DNA of 64,000 nucleotides from Cladorhizidae sp. MBARI D1340-BT2 (GCA_028752905.1 JAQNBH010000005.1:4942812-5006811); one strand, 5' to 3'. Counted from the first letter of the stretch, positions 12,480 through 24,202 are shown. Notes: a model not told the origin generated them from the letters alone. Numbers and translations: made by a program.

Positions 12480-12880
12480 CCGAACTCAAGAGTAGGACCT
12501 CACCAACTTGCATTAAAAAATGGGAATGGTCGGCATAAATACGAGCTTATATAAACTGTTTACGATTAAAAGGCAGCAGGTTCAAAGCTAGCTAGAGGAA
12601 AGAAGGCTTGCGGTTCAGCAAGTGAGAATAGAATGCGCTGACAAGAAGGGACGGTGACTTTCATTCTGACTTAACTGGACTTTCATTCTAAACTGGAAAT
12701 GATCGTCATTCGATCTGTAAGCTGATTCTCATCCCAACCTTCTGTTTGGAATCTGCAAGAAATATATCATTTCTTCATATCACAATCCACAATACAATAT
12801 GATGACACCAATAATAATTTCAGATCAGTGTATAGCCTTCAGCTATATTTGTTAGGACAATGGCTAGAGCAATCGGACTA
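12480..12880 (+). mobile_element. Dispersed repeat copy, interrupted by Ty3 insertion
   Basis: The GGGAATGGTCGGCATA ... AAAGCTAGCTAGAGGAAAGAAG ... CAAGTGAGAA string (12520-12640) matches 41770-41880. The downstream part (CATATCACAATCCA..., CAGATCAGTGTATAGCCTTC, GACAATGGCTAGAGCAAT) matches 42400-42560. The copy ends in the (TA)n tract into which the Ty3 element at 12892 inserted. Confidence 0.6.
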
Positions 12881-12891
12881 TATATATATAT

Positions 12892-13026
12892 TGAAGCGAT
12901 CACTAAAAGAGAATAGCAACTTTCTTTTCTACTCCACGAGAACAGCACAACACATCTGACAAGTAATACCCAGTCGGTAAAGATCGACAAAACGCAAACA
13001 TATAGGTTCGAAATATGTCTCCTACA
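12892..13026 (-). repeat. 3' LTR of Ty3 element (135 bp)
   Basis: Matches 16900-17038 except for a missing ATTA and one T/C difference near the end. On the minus strand it begins TGTAGGAGAC and ends ATCGCTTCA. Confidence 0.93.
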
Positions 13027-13053
13027 TAACCCCGTCTCCTACATAACCCCCCC
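13027..13053 (-). other. Polypurine tract with 17-bp duplication
   Basis: On the plus strand GTCTCCTACATAACCCC occurs twice in tandem (13017-13033 and 13034-13050), followed by more Cs. On the minus strand this is a G-rich purine tract ending GGTTA before the LTR start, repeated once with the first bases of the LTR. It looks like a plus-strand priming or strand-transfer slip at the tract. Confidence 0.65.
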
Positions 13054-16000
13054 CAGAACCGAAATGTATCTTGTTGGAGGAAAAATCTGACGACCTGCTC
13101 TGGTGCGGTGTGGCAGCAGGGTATCTGTGGGCTGTGAAGCTTGAACTGGAGCGGATGTGGGCGGTGAAGCCTGAACCGGAGAGGGAGAAAGTGTTTGCTG
13201 ACGTTTACCTGGAGGACGGCCTCGAGGACGTGGCTGTGCTACCTGAACAGGGCTATCGAAGTCTTGGTGGGCCAGCTTCAATCTGTCGACTGTGATGATC
13301 TCTGTCTTGCCACCAATGTCAACTTTGAAAGTCTTAGGTCCACTCTCGATGACCCTGAAAGGGCCCTCGTAGGGGCGCTGTAGGGGTGTACGATGAGCGT
13401 CACGACGGATGAAAATGAACTTGGCCTTTTGTAGGTCAGCGGGAACTGCCATAGGTGTAAGACCGTGTTGAGAGGTAGGGATAGGGGCCAGTGTGCCCAC
13501 TTGGTCCTGCAATCGCTGAAGTTGGAAGCTGTGGTCTGACTGCCGGCCATGGTTGGCAATGAAATCCCCGGGGACAGTGAGTGGGTAACCGTAAACCAGC
13601 TCAGCTGAAGAGCATCCCAAGTCTTCCTTGGGAGCTGTCCTGATTCCTAAAAGCACCCATGGTAACTCAGCACTCCAGTTGGGGCCGGTTAAGCGAGCTC
13701 GCAAAGCTGACTTCATGTGCCGATGGAATCGCTCAACAAGGCCATTCGACTGTGGGTGGTAGGACGTGTGATGCAGCTTAATTCCCAACAACTGCGAGAT
13801 GGATGCCCACAGCTGTGAAGTGAACTGTGATCCCCTGTCAGATGACATGTCCATAGGAACACCGAAACGGGCAATCCAATGTGTGATCAAAGCTTGGGTG
13901 CAGGTGGGGGTGGATGTATTGGAGAGAGGGATTGCTTCGGGCCATCGGGTAAATCGGTCTACCACAGTGAGGAGATAGGTGAATCCATTGGAAGGTGGAA
14001 GAGGGCCCACTATATCCACATTGATATGATCGAAACGTCGGTGAGGGACCTGGAATGTCTGAAGTGGAGCCCTGATGTGGCGCTGAACCTTGGATGTTTG
14101 ACAAGGGATGCAGGCCTTGGCCCATATTCCAACCTGCTTACGGAGGCCGTGCCAGATGAACTTTGAAGCCATAAGTTGTCGTGTAGTGCGCACGGAAGAA
14201 TGGGATAGGCCATGCACCAGATCGAAAACCTTGCGTCTCCAACCAGCAGGAACAACAGGCCTGGGTTGGCCGGTGGAAATGTCACAAAGTAGAGTAACAT
14301 CATTTGGTCCAAAAGAAATGTCTTCGAGTTTGAGACCAGAAATAGCCGTGCGGTAAGCTTGTACATCAGGGTCGTCCTGTTGGCTGGCCGCCATGGCAGC
14401 ATAATCAACTCCCTCGTGGATGGCATCAATTGTTACTCTGGAGAGTGCGTCGGCCACCTGGTTGTCTTTACCCTGTACATGTCGAATGTCTGTGGTAAAC
14501 TCAGAGATGTAGGCGAGATGACGCTGTTGACGGGCAGACCAAGGGTCAGATATCTTGGCCATGGAGAAAGTGAGGGGCTTATGGTCTGTATACGCGATAA
14601 ACGAACGACCCTCCAAAAAGTATCTGAAATGTCGTATTCCAAGATAGAGAGCCAGCAGCTCACGGTCGAAAGCACTATACTTCCTTTCAGGTGAACGCAG
14701 CTGCTTGCTGAAGAATGCCAGGGGCTGCCAAATGCCATGCACTAACTGCTGGAGCACTGCACCCACTGCCGACTCTGAAGCGTCCACCGTGAGCGAAGTA
14801 GGTGCATTGTGACGTGGATGTGTGAGCATTGTGGCTCCGGCCAATGCTCTCTTGGTGTCCCGAAACGCCTTGACCATGACATCATTCCACTCCAAGGTCT
14901 TAGGTTTGCCGGACAAAGCTGAAAAGCGGGGTTACATAATCTGAGCAGCGGCCGGAATGAAACGGTGGTAAAAATTTACCATACCCACAAACTCCTGGAG
15001 GCCCTTGACAGTGGTTGGCTGCCTGAACTGGCTAATGGCACTCACCTTATCAGGCAAAGGCATGGCGCCATGCTGAGTGATACGGTGTCCCAAGAAATCG
15101 ATTTGGGAGAGGCCGAACTGACACTTTGCAACATTGAGAACCAGGCCGTGGTCCTGGAGGCGTTGGAACAACTGACGAAGGTGGATCTTGTGCTCTGTGG
15201 CATCTCTGCTGGCCACCAGGATGTCGTCCAGGTAGACGAAGACAAATTCCAGGCCATGGCAGACGGTATCCATCAAGCGCTGGAAAGCCTGGGCAGCATT
15301 CTTGAGCCCAAAAGGCATTCTGAGGAACTCATAGAGCCCAAACGGAGTGATGATGGCAGTTTTGGGCACATCTGCTGCAACGACTGGGATCTGGTGATAA
15401 CCGCGCACCAGGTCGACCTTCGAGAAAATATGAGCGCCGGCAAGGAGGGTTGAGAAATCCTGGATGTGAGGCACAGGGTAACGGTCAGGTACCGTAGCAT
15501 CGTTGAGGCGTCTATAATCTCCGCAGGGGCGCCAACCCCCTGATGCCTTGGGAACCATGTGCAGCAGGGATGCCCAAGGGCTAGATGAGCGACGAATAAT
15601 CCCCATGGATTCCATACTAGCGAATTCGGCCTTGGCGATTGCTAGCTTATCTGGCGGAAGGCGGCGGGCATGTGCATGTATCGGAGGACCCTTGGTGGTA
15701 ATAAAGTGTTCCACGCCATGCTTGGTGGACAGTTGGGCAAATTTTGGGACAGTGACGTCTGGAAAATCTGAGAGAAGTATGTCGTACTGATGTGTGGAGC
15801 TTGAGATGGCATCCAGGTGAGGAGCAGACGTCGCAGCCTTCCCCAAAGGAATGGAGAGATAGGTCTCGGCATGCACGAGACGCTTGCCGTTGAGGTCAAC
15901 TAGGAGAGAGTTGGAGCGCAGGAAATCAGCCCCCAGTAAAGGACGGGACACATCTGCAATGATGAAATCCCATTCATATTGGTGTGAGGCAAAACATAAC

Positions 16001-16251
16001 GAGATAGTTCGCACCCCATATGTCCTGATTGTGCTGCCGTTAGCTGCCGTGAGTGAGGGACCTGACTGCTCGATACGTGTGTCGAGTCCGGTACAGGGGA
16101 AAACACTGACCTCTGCTCCTGTGTCCACAAGAAACTGGCGCCCAGAATTTCTGTCCCAGATGAAAAGGAGGCTATCGTTAAGGCCGGTCGCCGAGGCCAC
16201 TACTGACGACCGGCCTGCTCGTTTCCCGACCAGGAACAAGGATCCCGGCAT
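13039..16251 (-). pseudogene. pol: Ty3/gypsy Pol polyprotein, one nonsense codon
   Basis: Reads protease ([13 protein letters not shown], catalytic DTGA), reverse transcriptase ([28 protein letters not shown], catalytic [11 protein letters not shown]), RNase H (LTVDASESAVGAVL, FDRELLALY, YTDHKPLTF, VADALSR), and integrase: an HHCC-type finger ending CIPCQ, core residues in NVDIVGPLPP, DRGSQF and SNGLVERFH, and a GPF/Y module (PYEGPFRVIE) near the C terminus. The frame is open from the gag overlap to 13039 except for a TAA at 14932-14934, between the RT thumb ([14 protein letters not shown]) and the tether to RNase H. That single stop would separate protease-RT from RNase H-integrase. Sequence error or readthrough cannot be excluded. 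Typical length for the family. Confidence 0.93.
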
Positions 16252-16856
16252 TGCCGAGCTAACTTGCCATACTTTCGATGATAAAAGCAGAGATTGTCCT
16301 GAGAAGCGATCGGATTCTTAGACTTTGGCACTGAAAACGGACGACGTTGAATTGCACTGGCACTGGCTCCCATGTCCCTGGCTGCCCATAAGGAGTCCGC
16401 CCTTTTGGCCAGCTTCCGGTGGTCATCTATGTTAGTGTCCACCAACTGGACTCTGATGTCCTCAGGCAACCGCTCCAGAAAGAGCTGGTCGAAAAGTAAA
16501 CATGGGGGGTGGTCTCCCAGGAGGGCTAGCATCTCATCCATAAGTGCGGAGGGTTTGGAATCTCCCAGAGGCCGAAAATGGAGGAGGCGGGAAGCACGCT
16601 CACGTGAGCTGAGGCCGAAAGTGTCAAGCAAACGTTCCTTCAAAGCATCGTACTTGTGTATAGGAGGTTGGCTGATGAGATCAAGCAGCCGCGCTGCTGT
16701 GTCTTGGTCCAATGCCGAGAGGACGTGGTAATACTTAGTCTCGTCGACCGTAATATTCCTCAAATTAAACTGAGCCTCTGTCTGAGCAAACCAAACTCGA
16801 GGCCGAGACGTCCAGAAAAGTGGCAGTTTGAGGGCAACTGCGTTCTCCACTGCCAT
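16200..16856 (-). CDS. gag: Ty3/gypsy Gag (218 aa)
   Basis: Structural protein of the retrotransposon particle. An N-terminal capsid-like region ([20 protein letters not shown], then [12 protein letters not shown]) is followed by a cysteine/histidine cluster ([16 protein letters not shown]), a nucleocapsid knuckle variant. The ATG at 16856 lies only 29 bp after the primer-binding site. Its last codons overlap pol, which is in the -1 frame, so pol is expected to be made by ribosomal frameshifting at 16221-16227. Confidence 0.92.
   Translation of the reverse strand: MAVENAVALKLPLFWTSRPRVWFAQTEAQFNLRNITVDETKYYHVLSALDQDTAARLLDLISQPPIHKYDALKERLLDTFGLSSRERASRLLHFRPLGDSKPSALMDEMLALLGDHPPCLLFDQLFLERLPEDIRVQLVDTNIDDHRKLAKRADSLWAARDMGASASAIQRRPFSVPKSKNPIASQDNLCFYHRKYGKLARQCRDPCSWSGNEQAGRQ
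16221..16227 (-). promoter_or_regulatory. -1 ribosomal frameshift slippery heptamer GGGAAAC
   Basis: Minus strand ...TCG GGA AAC GAG... in the gag frame gives the canonical X XXY YYZ heptamer G GGA AAC in the correct phase. Slipping back one base leads directly into the pol frame ([10 protein letters not shown]). It lies just upstream of the gag stop, as in other -1 frameshifting retroelements. No downstream pseudoknot was analysed. Confidence 0.8.
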
Positions 16857-16885
16857 AATGTCGGCCCCAAAAAACGTTTTTGGGT

Positions 16886-16898
16886 GTCGGGGTCACCA
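16886..16898 (-). promoter_or_regulatory. Primer-binding site, matches tRNA-Trp 3' end
   Basis: On the minus strand TGGTGACCCCGAC begins one base after the 5' LTR. It is complementary to GTCGGGGTCA plus CCA, the 3' end of animal tRNA-Trp as I recall it; the match ends after 13 bases. Confidence 0.7.
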
Positions 16899-16899
16899 A

Positions 16900-17038
16900 T
16901 GAAGCGATCACTAAAAGAGAATAGCAACTTTCTTTTCTACTCCACGAGAACAGCACAACACATCTGACAAGTAATACCCAGTCGGTAAAGATCGACAAAA
17001 CGCAAACATAATTATAGGTTCGAAATATGTCCCCTACA
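16900..17038 (-). repeat. 5' LTR of Ty3 element (139 bp)
   Basis: Partner of 12892-13026. It carries an extra ATTA near 17011 and ends (plus strand) CCCCTACA before ATATATATAT. Confidence 0.93.
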
Positions 17039-17104
17039 ATATATATATATATTTGTGTACTAAAATTGCAAGGGATGTTTTTTAAATGATTTAATCTTGA
17101 TATT

Positions 17105-18310
17105 GCTGAGCCTGTTAAGGCCATCACATCTTACAACACAGTGTTGGGCTATGTAACTAACTAATAACAATCTATATTAAAAATCAACTACTTAATAAAA
17201 AAATATCCACAATGTTAAGTTTTGGTGTCCTGCTGCTCAAGGGGGTGTGGAGGGGGGGGGGGGAGGGGAGGGGACCAAAGAACTTTCCTCAGCTCGCCAT
17301 ACAATAGTTCCTTTCTCCTCTGCCACCACTTCCCTACCCAATACATAACACGCTCACCCACCTCCTCCATCACTGCATCACACTCCCTCCACACCTTTCC
17401 CCAACCTTTCCATCCTTACCCACTCTTCTAAATTCACCAGCCAGTATCCTGCCCCTACAATTCTGTGCATCTCATCCATCAGACCAGCCAATCCCTCTCA
17501 TCTTCCCCTGCTCCACTATCACACGACATGATACACCTCTCATCCCTAACTATCCCACATCTCTTCTTCCAGCTGATGCAGTCCTCAGTCTAAATTGCAA
17601 CTGCACACCTTCCTGACCATGCATGGACCTCACATACCTCTCCACCCCTGCACCATTCTTTGCAGATTTATGAAACTTCAGCGTACTCTTTCCGTCGTAT
17701 TTTCTTCTCAAATTCTTCCCACCATCCGGTTCCTCCATCCTCTTTAAGTTTATTTACAACTATTTTTACCGTTCCAACACCTCTAATCTCTTTACAAACA
17801 AAACCTTCATCTCTTCCCTCCTCTCCTCTAGCTTCCTCCACCCCATATCTCCCACTCCTGCTACTACTGAATTACTTGCCCCCAACAATCTCCTACCCAC
17901 TCTCATCTGTGCTGACTCCAACTTCTTGCAAGCATTACGTCCTCCTGTCCACCACAATTCAGCTGCATACTCGATACTAGGTCTCACTAGAAGCTCCCAC
18001 ACCATTCTTCCTCCGTCTACTAGCCCATTCACTTTACTCATCTATGTCACCTTTCCAACCCACTCTTCTGCCTTCTTTGCCATCTTCTCTAACTGAACAT
18101 TACCCCTTAGCTTCCTATCAAACCATACCCCCAAGTACTTGAATTCTTTGACCTCTTCCAAAATCTCCTCACCAATCCTCCAATGCACTCCCTTCTTCCC
18201 ATGACCTTGTTGCTATTAAACTTCATCCTCACCTTAACACATACACTTATACCACATCCTATACCACGTCCAACATAGCCACCCCTGAGCCAGCCAGAAG
18301 AAAAACATCA
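17105..18310 (-). mobile_element. LINE copy A, 5'-truncated
   Basis: Minus-strand 3' part of the LINE ORF2. 18041-17766 encodes the segment after reverse transcriptase (LVRPSIEYAAELWW, ACKKLESAQMRVGRRLLGAS, MGWRKLEERREE). 17738-17550 covers the C-terminal region (YVRSMHGQEGVQLQFRLRT). The 3' UTR, with the motif GAGCCTGTTAAGGCCA on the plus strand, is shared with copy B near 34372. The element stops near 18310, at the position corresponding to the RT active-site YADD in copy B. Frameshifted and dead. Confidence 0.8.
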
Positions 18311-18334
18311 TCTTAATTTTTATTTTTATTTTTA

Positions 18335-19474
18335 GCCCTCCCTCGCTCCCACTCAATGCCTTAACTCTCCCTCCCTCCCACTCAATGCCTTAACCCTCCC
18401 TCGCTCCCACTCAATGCCTTAACCCTCCCTCGCTCCCACTCAATGCCTTAACTCTCCCTCGCTCCCATTCAATGCCTTAACCCTCCCTCGCTCCCACTCA
18501 ATGCCTTAACTCTCCCTCGCTCCCATTCAATGCCTTAACCCTCCCTCGCTCCCACTCAATGCCTTAACCCTCTCTTGCTCCCACTCAATGCCTTAACTCT
18601 CCCTCGCTCCCACTCAATGCCTTAACCCTCTCTTGCTCCCACTCAATGCCTTAACTCTCCCTCGCTCCCACTCAATGCCTTAACCCTCCTCCCACTCAAT
18701 GCCTTAACTCTCCCTCGCTCCCACTCAATGCCTTAACCCTCCCTCGCTCCCACTCAATGCCTTAACCCTCCCTCGCTCCCACTCAATGCCTTAACTCTCC
18801 CTCGCTCCCACTCAATGCCTTAACCCTCCCTAGCTCCCACTCAATGCCTTAACTCTCCCTCGCTCCCACTCAATGCCTTAACCCTCCTCCCACTCAATGC
18901 CTTAACCCTCCCTCGCTCCCACTCAATGCTTTAACCCTCCCTCGCTCCCACTCAGTGCCTTAACCCTCCCTCCACTCAATGCCTTAACTCTCCCTTGCTC
19001 CCACTCAATGCCTTAACCCTCCCTCGCTCCCACTCAATGCCTTAACTCTCCCTCGCTCCCACTCAATGCCTTAACCCTCCCTCCCTCCCACTCAATGCCT
19101 TAACCCTCCCTCGCTCCCACTCAATGCCTTAACCCTCCCTCGCTCCCACTCAATGCCTTAACCCTCCCTCGCTCCCACTCAATGCCTTAACTCTCCCTCG
19201 CTCCCACTCAATGCCTTAACCCTCCCTAGCTCCCACTCAATGCCTTAACTCTCCCTCGCTCCCACTCAATGCCTTAACCCTCCTCCCACTCAATGCCTTA
19301 ACCCTCCCTCGCTCCCACTCAATGCTTTAACCCTCCCTCGCTCCCACTCAGTGCCTTAACCCTCCCTCCACTCAATGCCTTAACTCTCCCTTGCTCCCAC
19401 TCAATGCCTTAACCCTCCCTCGCTCCCATTCAATGCCTTAACCCTTAACCCTCCCTCGCTCCCACTCAATGCTT
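18335..19474. repeat. 29-bp minisatellite, ~40 copies
   Basis: Unit AACCCTCCCTCGCTCCCACTCAATGCCTT (split here as AACCCTCCCTCGCTCC plus CACTCAATGCCTT), with C/T variants at CCCTC/CTCTC and shortened 23-bp copies. A run containing the short copy, an ATGCTTT copy, a CAGTGCC copy and a TCCACTC copy occurs at about 18882-19040 and again at about 19278-19430, a ~396-bp block duplication. Confidence 0.97.
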
Positions 19475-19575
19475 AGCATTCAGCTTGTCATACGAAATTG
19501 GTCTGGCTATGCAAGATGATCCATCCCAGGGCATGAAAATGTCGAGAAGAGGACATGATTTGGCGTCGTTCATCC

Positions 19576-19668
19576 TGTCCTGCACAGGTGGCTAGGTCAT
19601 GCTGCCCTGTCCTGAACAGGTGGCTAGGTCATGCTGCCCTGTCCTGCACAGGTGGCTAGGTCATGCTC
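19576..19668. repeat. ~33-bp tandem repeat, 3 copies
   Basis: CCTGTCCTG(C/A)ACAGGTGGCTAGGTCATGCTGC is repeated three times. Confidence 0.9.
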
Positions 19669-20749
19669 CACTTACAGGCAACTTGCATCAGTTATTGTCA
19701 ACAAGACTTCAACCATGGGTTGGATAAGATGTCAGCTATCCTTCTCTCTACTCTGCATCTCAATCATGTGCACCAGGCCCCCGACTAACCTGAATGGGAC
19801 AGCAGAGAGACATACAGTTATCATAGCCCTGCTGGCGGTGCATGTAGTGTGAGGTCTCTGACTGCTAAGCGAGCAAGTCCGATATTTGACATGCTCATGT
19901 CCACTAGAGAGTATCAGGGACATCTTGAAAAGTGATGACCAGTGGTGCACCCAGACTCAGATGTTAGTAAGGTCTCTTTGGGTACTAGTTTAGTAAAAGG
20001 GATAGATTACATCAACTAGCAATGTTGCCTGTGATCGAGAGGAGAAAATCCTCGAGTACGCGGAGCAAGCAAAGTGCAGAGGTGTCAAACAAACCTGGAA
20101 TCCTTGTCCTGTTGTTGTGAAGAGCAAAGATTAGTTGATCGGCTTTATGGCGTGATGAAGTGGCAGAAAAAGCTGTTGAGGATGGATGAGCAGATTGGAT
20201 TTGAAGATTATGAAACACGTCTACTTAGTCATCAATGCATGTTTAATGGTAGACATTAGACTGATAATTTTGGAGTCACTTATATTAGACATGGGATTTT
20301 TATGTGATCACATAAAACATGTTTTCACATAAAAGTGCCTTTTTCGCGACTGTAAGAAATTAACTCTGTAATCAAGACATTCAATAAAATGTCAACTGTA
20401 AAGAACTAGACAAAAACAGGAACTGTGTTTCACTCAGCATTTATTTAACACCACCCAGACACTTGTGGCTCTGGGACAGGACTGACAGCTAAATAAGTGT
20501 TTATATCACTGGGTAACACCTGGGGGAAACCCAGGGGAAAACCCTGGGTAAAATAGGGGTAAAACCTGGGAAAATACCTAAAACACAGTTTATCCACTGG
20601 GTTAGTTTTACCAGGGTAAAATGTGAACACTGATTTCACTGCACAAAAAACTCTGTAATATCTGTGTACCCTGTCTTTCCTGTACAGAGATCAACTGGTT
20701 TTGTTTGTTGATTTAACTCACTTCTTCTTTCAACGTGATTGTTGTGAAT
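19669..20749. other. No recognised gene; hAT-like end near 20632
   Basis: Short open frames only. 20520-20632 is rich in GGGTAAAA/TTTTACCC motifs and ends CCAGGGTAAAATGTGAACACTG, whose reverse complement begins CAGTGTTCACA like a hAT terminus. I could not find the partner end. Confidence 0.4.
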
Positions 20750-22249
20750 ATGGCATCCTTGTCCACCAAAGAAAAGTGGCTTGAGGAATTTAATTCCAAA
20801 GAAGGCACCCAAACCTTCAAATTCTTGGCCGACGGGAAGACCCTCTTCTGCCAAGTCTGTGAGAAGGCTTACGAAAATGTGGTTAAGAAGAGTCAGATCG
20901 GGCAACATGTAGGGTCCAAGACACACAAGAAGAACAGTCAATTGAAGCGGAAAAGAAATGTGATCCAGGCACAACTTGAAGATTGTTTCGCCACGACACC
21001 AAAGAAATCAAGGGCTGCAATTGTTGGAAAAGAGCTCTGTGAAGTCTTCCTCGCTGCTAGCATTCCTTGGATGAAGTTGGACGTGCCCAAATTCCGCGGA
21101 TTCTTGGAGTCAAACATCGGGATCTCCATGCCAGACAGAACTACCCTTGAGAAGAAGTACTTGAGTGAGTGCTACCAGGATGCCAGTCGCGAGATTCAGG
21201 ACAGTTTGGGAGACAAAACCGATTTGGGTAGGCGTCGATGAAACGATGGATGCGATGGGCCGCTACGTGGCAAATGTTTTGATCGGGAGGCTCGACAACG
21301 AGAAGTACCATGCCCCTTACCTTGCCAATGTGGTTTTCCCAACTCTGCCACCATCTCTCGCCTAGTCAACAACACCCTCAAGTTTCTGTGGCCCAATTTT
21401 AATCTGATCTGCTGAAGCTGCTTCTCTCCGATGCCGCAGCATACATGCTAAAATCAGGCCGGGAACTGAAGGTCTTCTACCCCACACTCCTTCACATCAC
21501 TTGTCTGGCCCATGGTCTCCATCGTGTCTGTGAATATGTCCGCGAAATGTTTCCAGAGGTCAATGATCTCGTCCCCACCGTGAAGAGGATCTTTGTAAAA
21601 AGCCCCCTCCCGCATCATTATCTGGAAAGAGGTCTGTCCTGAAGTTCCCCTTCCACCTGAGCCTGTGCTGACAAGATGTGGCACCTGGATAGATGCAGCT
21701 TTGTTCTACGCCAAAAATTTCGAGAAAGTCAAAACCGTCATCAGCCAGTTGTCGCCAGAAGATGCAGCAGCCATCGGAAAGTGTCAGAAATTGTGCCTCA
21801 CACTTGGCCTTGACTTGGCCTTCATTGCAGGAAACTTGGCTTTCCTTCCTGCTGTTCTGACTCGGTGGGTTTGCCTTTGAAAAGAGCCTTTGCCATCCTC
21901 GACGAAGCCAAGTCCAACCTCGACATCATTGCTGGCCAAAAAGGGGTTGCTGTTACAAAACAAGTTCAACTCTGTGCTGGAGAGAAATCCTGATGTTCTG
22001 GTGCTACGCTCAATTGTGGGGTGCTTGAAAGGCGAGGAAGGCTCCCTTCCCGAAGGATTTGGTCCTGGAGACATCGCCAACTTCAAGTTCTGCCCTACCA
22101 CCAATGTCGACGTGGAGAGAACCTTTTCGGTCTACAAAACTGTGTTGACCGACAGGCGCCACCGTTTGACTGAAGAGAATGTTGTCAAAATTATGGTGAC
22201 ACTGTTTCTGGTGACACACTGTTTCTATTCTCGTGCTGCTGACTGCTAG
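20750..22249 (+). pseudogene. hAT-type transposase pseudogene (CGGBP1-like N terminus)
   Basis: ATG at 20750, preceded by an in-frame GTG at 20735. N-terminal BED/CGGBP1-type zinc finger (LFCQVCEKAYENV ... QIGQHVGSKTHKK), then a FLAASIPWMKLDVPKFRGFL region, the first catalytic Asp region (IWVGVDETMDAMGRYVANVL), a [20 protein letters not shown] segment with [15 protein letters not shown] residues, and a C-terminal dimerisation/catalytic Glu end (NVDVERTFSVYK..L..RR). Frame changes occur near 21222, 21415, 21640 and 21870, plus a stop at 21363, so it cannot make one protein. Host-domesticated CGGBP1-like genes exist, but the breaks argue for a dead transposon. Confidence 0.82.
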
Positions 22250-24150
22250 TTGTTCTATCCGGTAATAAAATGTTTAAAACCGTTTGTTTTTCCTGATATA
22301 TAGCCCCTACTTATCTGAATTTCAGAATCACATATTTTGGCATTTTCAGCACATAACAATAAAAACATCATATTTTGCTGAACAAAGTGACATAAAAATC
22401 CTGTCTACTTATGGTCGTTGGGTGGGGTGGGATGGGGGTAATAATAATAATAATTTGCGCAAGTCATATCAACATTTGATCATTACTATGAAAAATGTTG
22501 ACAACTTTATCCAGTGATGACTTGGAGAGCTCTCATTCAAGAATTGTAAGATCTGTTCGTGTTCAGTCAATGTATAAATATTTGATTTTTTTTAACAGAA
22601 ATTCTAAGGAGAGAAGGTCATAAAAGGGATGGCACATCTTCAGGTGTACTGAAGGCACACCAGTAATAAATACTGGCAGTCTGGTGTGTCACTTGTCAGG
22701 GATGTGTACGGGCCACCCTGGGATTTCCCCTGGGCTAAGACCAACCCTGAGATTTTTGTCCACATCGTTAAAAAACTAAACTAGCAAACAAGAATATAAT
22801 TAAGAAAGCTAATAAATGCCCATAAACATCTTTAATCAGCCATAAAGTCAACACATAAACTTGCAACACTAACTAAACTACTCCAAAGTGGTATCCTATG
22901 ATAAAAGGTCTAAATAGCACCTGCACATTGCATTTCAATGATGCTCTGCTGCAGCATGCTTAGCCATTCTTGTTGCATAATTGACGAGTCTACATAATTA
23001 TGTGGTTCCAGTCATCATTTATTGCACTTAGAGGTGACCTTCCCCAGATCGTACAGAACATGTCCACTTTAAGATCTTCACACTGACCCCAAGGATAAAC
23101 AGTCTCCCAATCGTTCTTATAGCGTAGTCGTTGCTTGTAATGTTATTTCTTCTGTTGTGCAGATGAGACAGGCAGGTCATGAATGTCTCGCTCTTCCTTA
23201 CTGCATGACCGAGTGGTTCCTCTATATCAGACTCTTCACAACTGATTTATCTGACTGTCTCCAAGTTCTCTTTCCAAAGTAGTCCTTTTGATATCCATAT
23301 GTTCTCACAATAAGTAGAATTGCCAGCTGCAAGTGTCCCAGCAGTTGTGGTGGAATTGGCTGTTGTTGTTAGGTAACATGTGTGGGCGAGATAATCCACC
23401 TAAGACCACCTATGTGGTCTTGAGTCCACCACACTAAACAAAAGCTATAAAAATACCCTTCTCCCCCCCCCCCCCCCCCCCCCAAACAAAAAATTCCTGA
23501 ACTAATCCCCGATTGTTAGGATTTACTTTCAAGGTGCTCATGCATTAAATATTTGATTTAGCAGTTTATTATATATACACTATACACTGCAATGCCATCA
23601 AGTTCCTTGCAGCTATTTGTCAAGTCATCAATTGGATGTGTCTGCAGATATACCTTTGTATGTACATTATATTATATACAGCACTGTCTGTTCCTACACC
23701 TTTCCTTAATCACCCCCACCCCCCTCCAAACGATGTCAGTTTTTTCGAAAGCTACATCGTGTCCAGTAAAGACATCAAATACTGAGCACCTATATATGTG
23801 GAGGTCACTGGCTCCATAGCAACCTGATTATGTGGTAGTATTTGATCTCCTTTTCGTGACAAAGAGCTTACCTGATCTATATAGCTAGCTCAAGTCTTAT
23901 CCTCGTAGTTCACTCAATATAAAGATCTTTCAATGAACTCTCAGTTGACATAACATTACAATAACCTTCTCAATATAAAGTTGATCTCGACTTTCGACTA
24001 GATGCTCCACCAGGAATAATTGTAATAGAAATCCTTACCGAGTTTGGAGACCCATGCTGCCCGGAAAGATGTTATTCTATCATATATTTTTTGTTTTTCG
24101 GCCAAATGCTTTGGTCTTATCAGAAGTACTTAGTTGAAATGCTGGCTGAA
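22250..24150. other. No gene; homopolymer C tract and MITE scrap
   Basis: Contains a 21-bp C run at 23463-23483 and, near 23995-24035, a TTTCGACTAGATGCTC..CAGGAATAAT fragment of the MITE seen at 61386-61667. At 22698-22750 the string CAGGGATGTGTACGGGCCACC resembles a hAT end but no partner was found. Confidence 0.5.
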
Positions 24151-24151
24151 A

Positions 24152-24159
24152 TGCTGGCT

Positions 24160-24190
<31 letters not shown>

Positions 24191-24202
24191 TAATTAATTA
24201 AA
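24152..24202. repeat. (AAAT)n / (TTAA)n microsatellite
   Basis: AAATAAATAAAT... followed by TTAATTAATTAA. Confidence 0.9.

Larger units (their letters stand above)
12892..17038 (-). mobile_element. Ty3/gypsy LTR retrotransposon, 4.15 kb, nearly intact
   Basis: Complete element on the minus strand: LTRs of 135 and 139 bp starting TG and ending CA, a primer-binding site, gag, pol in the order protease-RT-RNase H-integrase, and a polypurine tract. The LTRs differ by one substitution and a 4-bp indel, so the insertion is recent. It landed in a (TA)n tract, with ATAT on both sides as the probable target duplication. There is no env-like frame. Defects seen: one in-frame TAA in pol and a 17-bp duplication at the 3' LTR border. 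Confidence 0.95.

Noticed and set aside
13071..16967. Plus-strand open frames over the Ty3 element
   Set aside because: They are antisense shadows of gag-pol on the minus strand.
22698..22760. hAT-like terminus CAGGGATGTGTACGG
   Set aside because: No partner end or target duplication found around the hAT pseudogene at 20750-22249.
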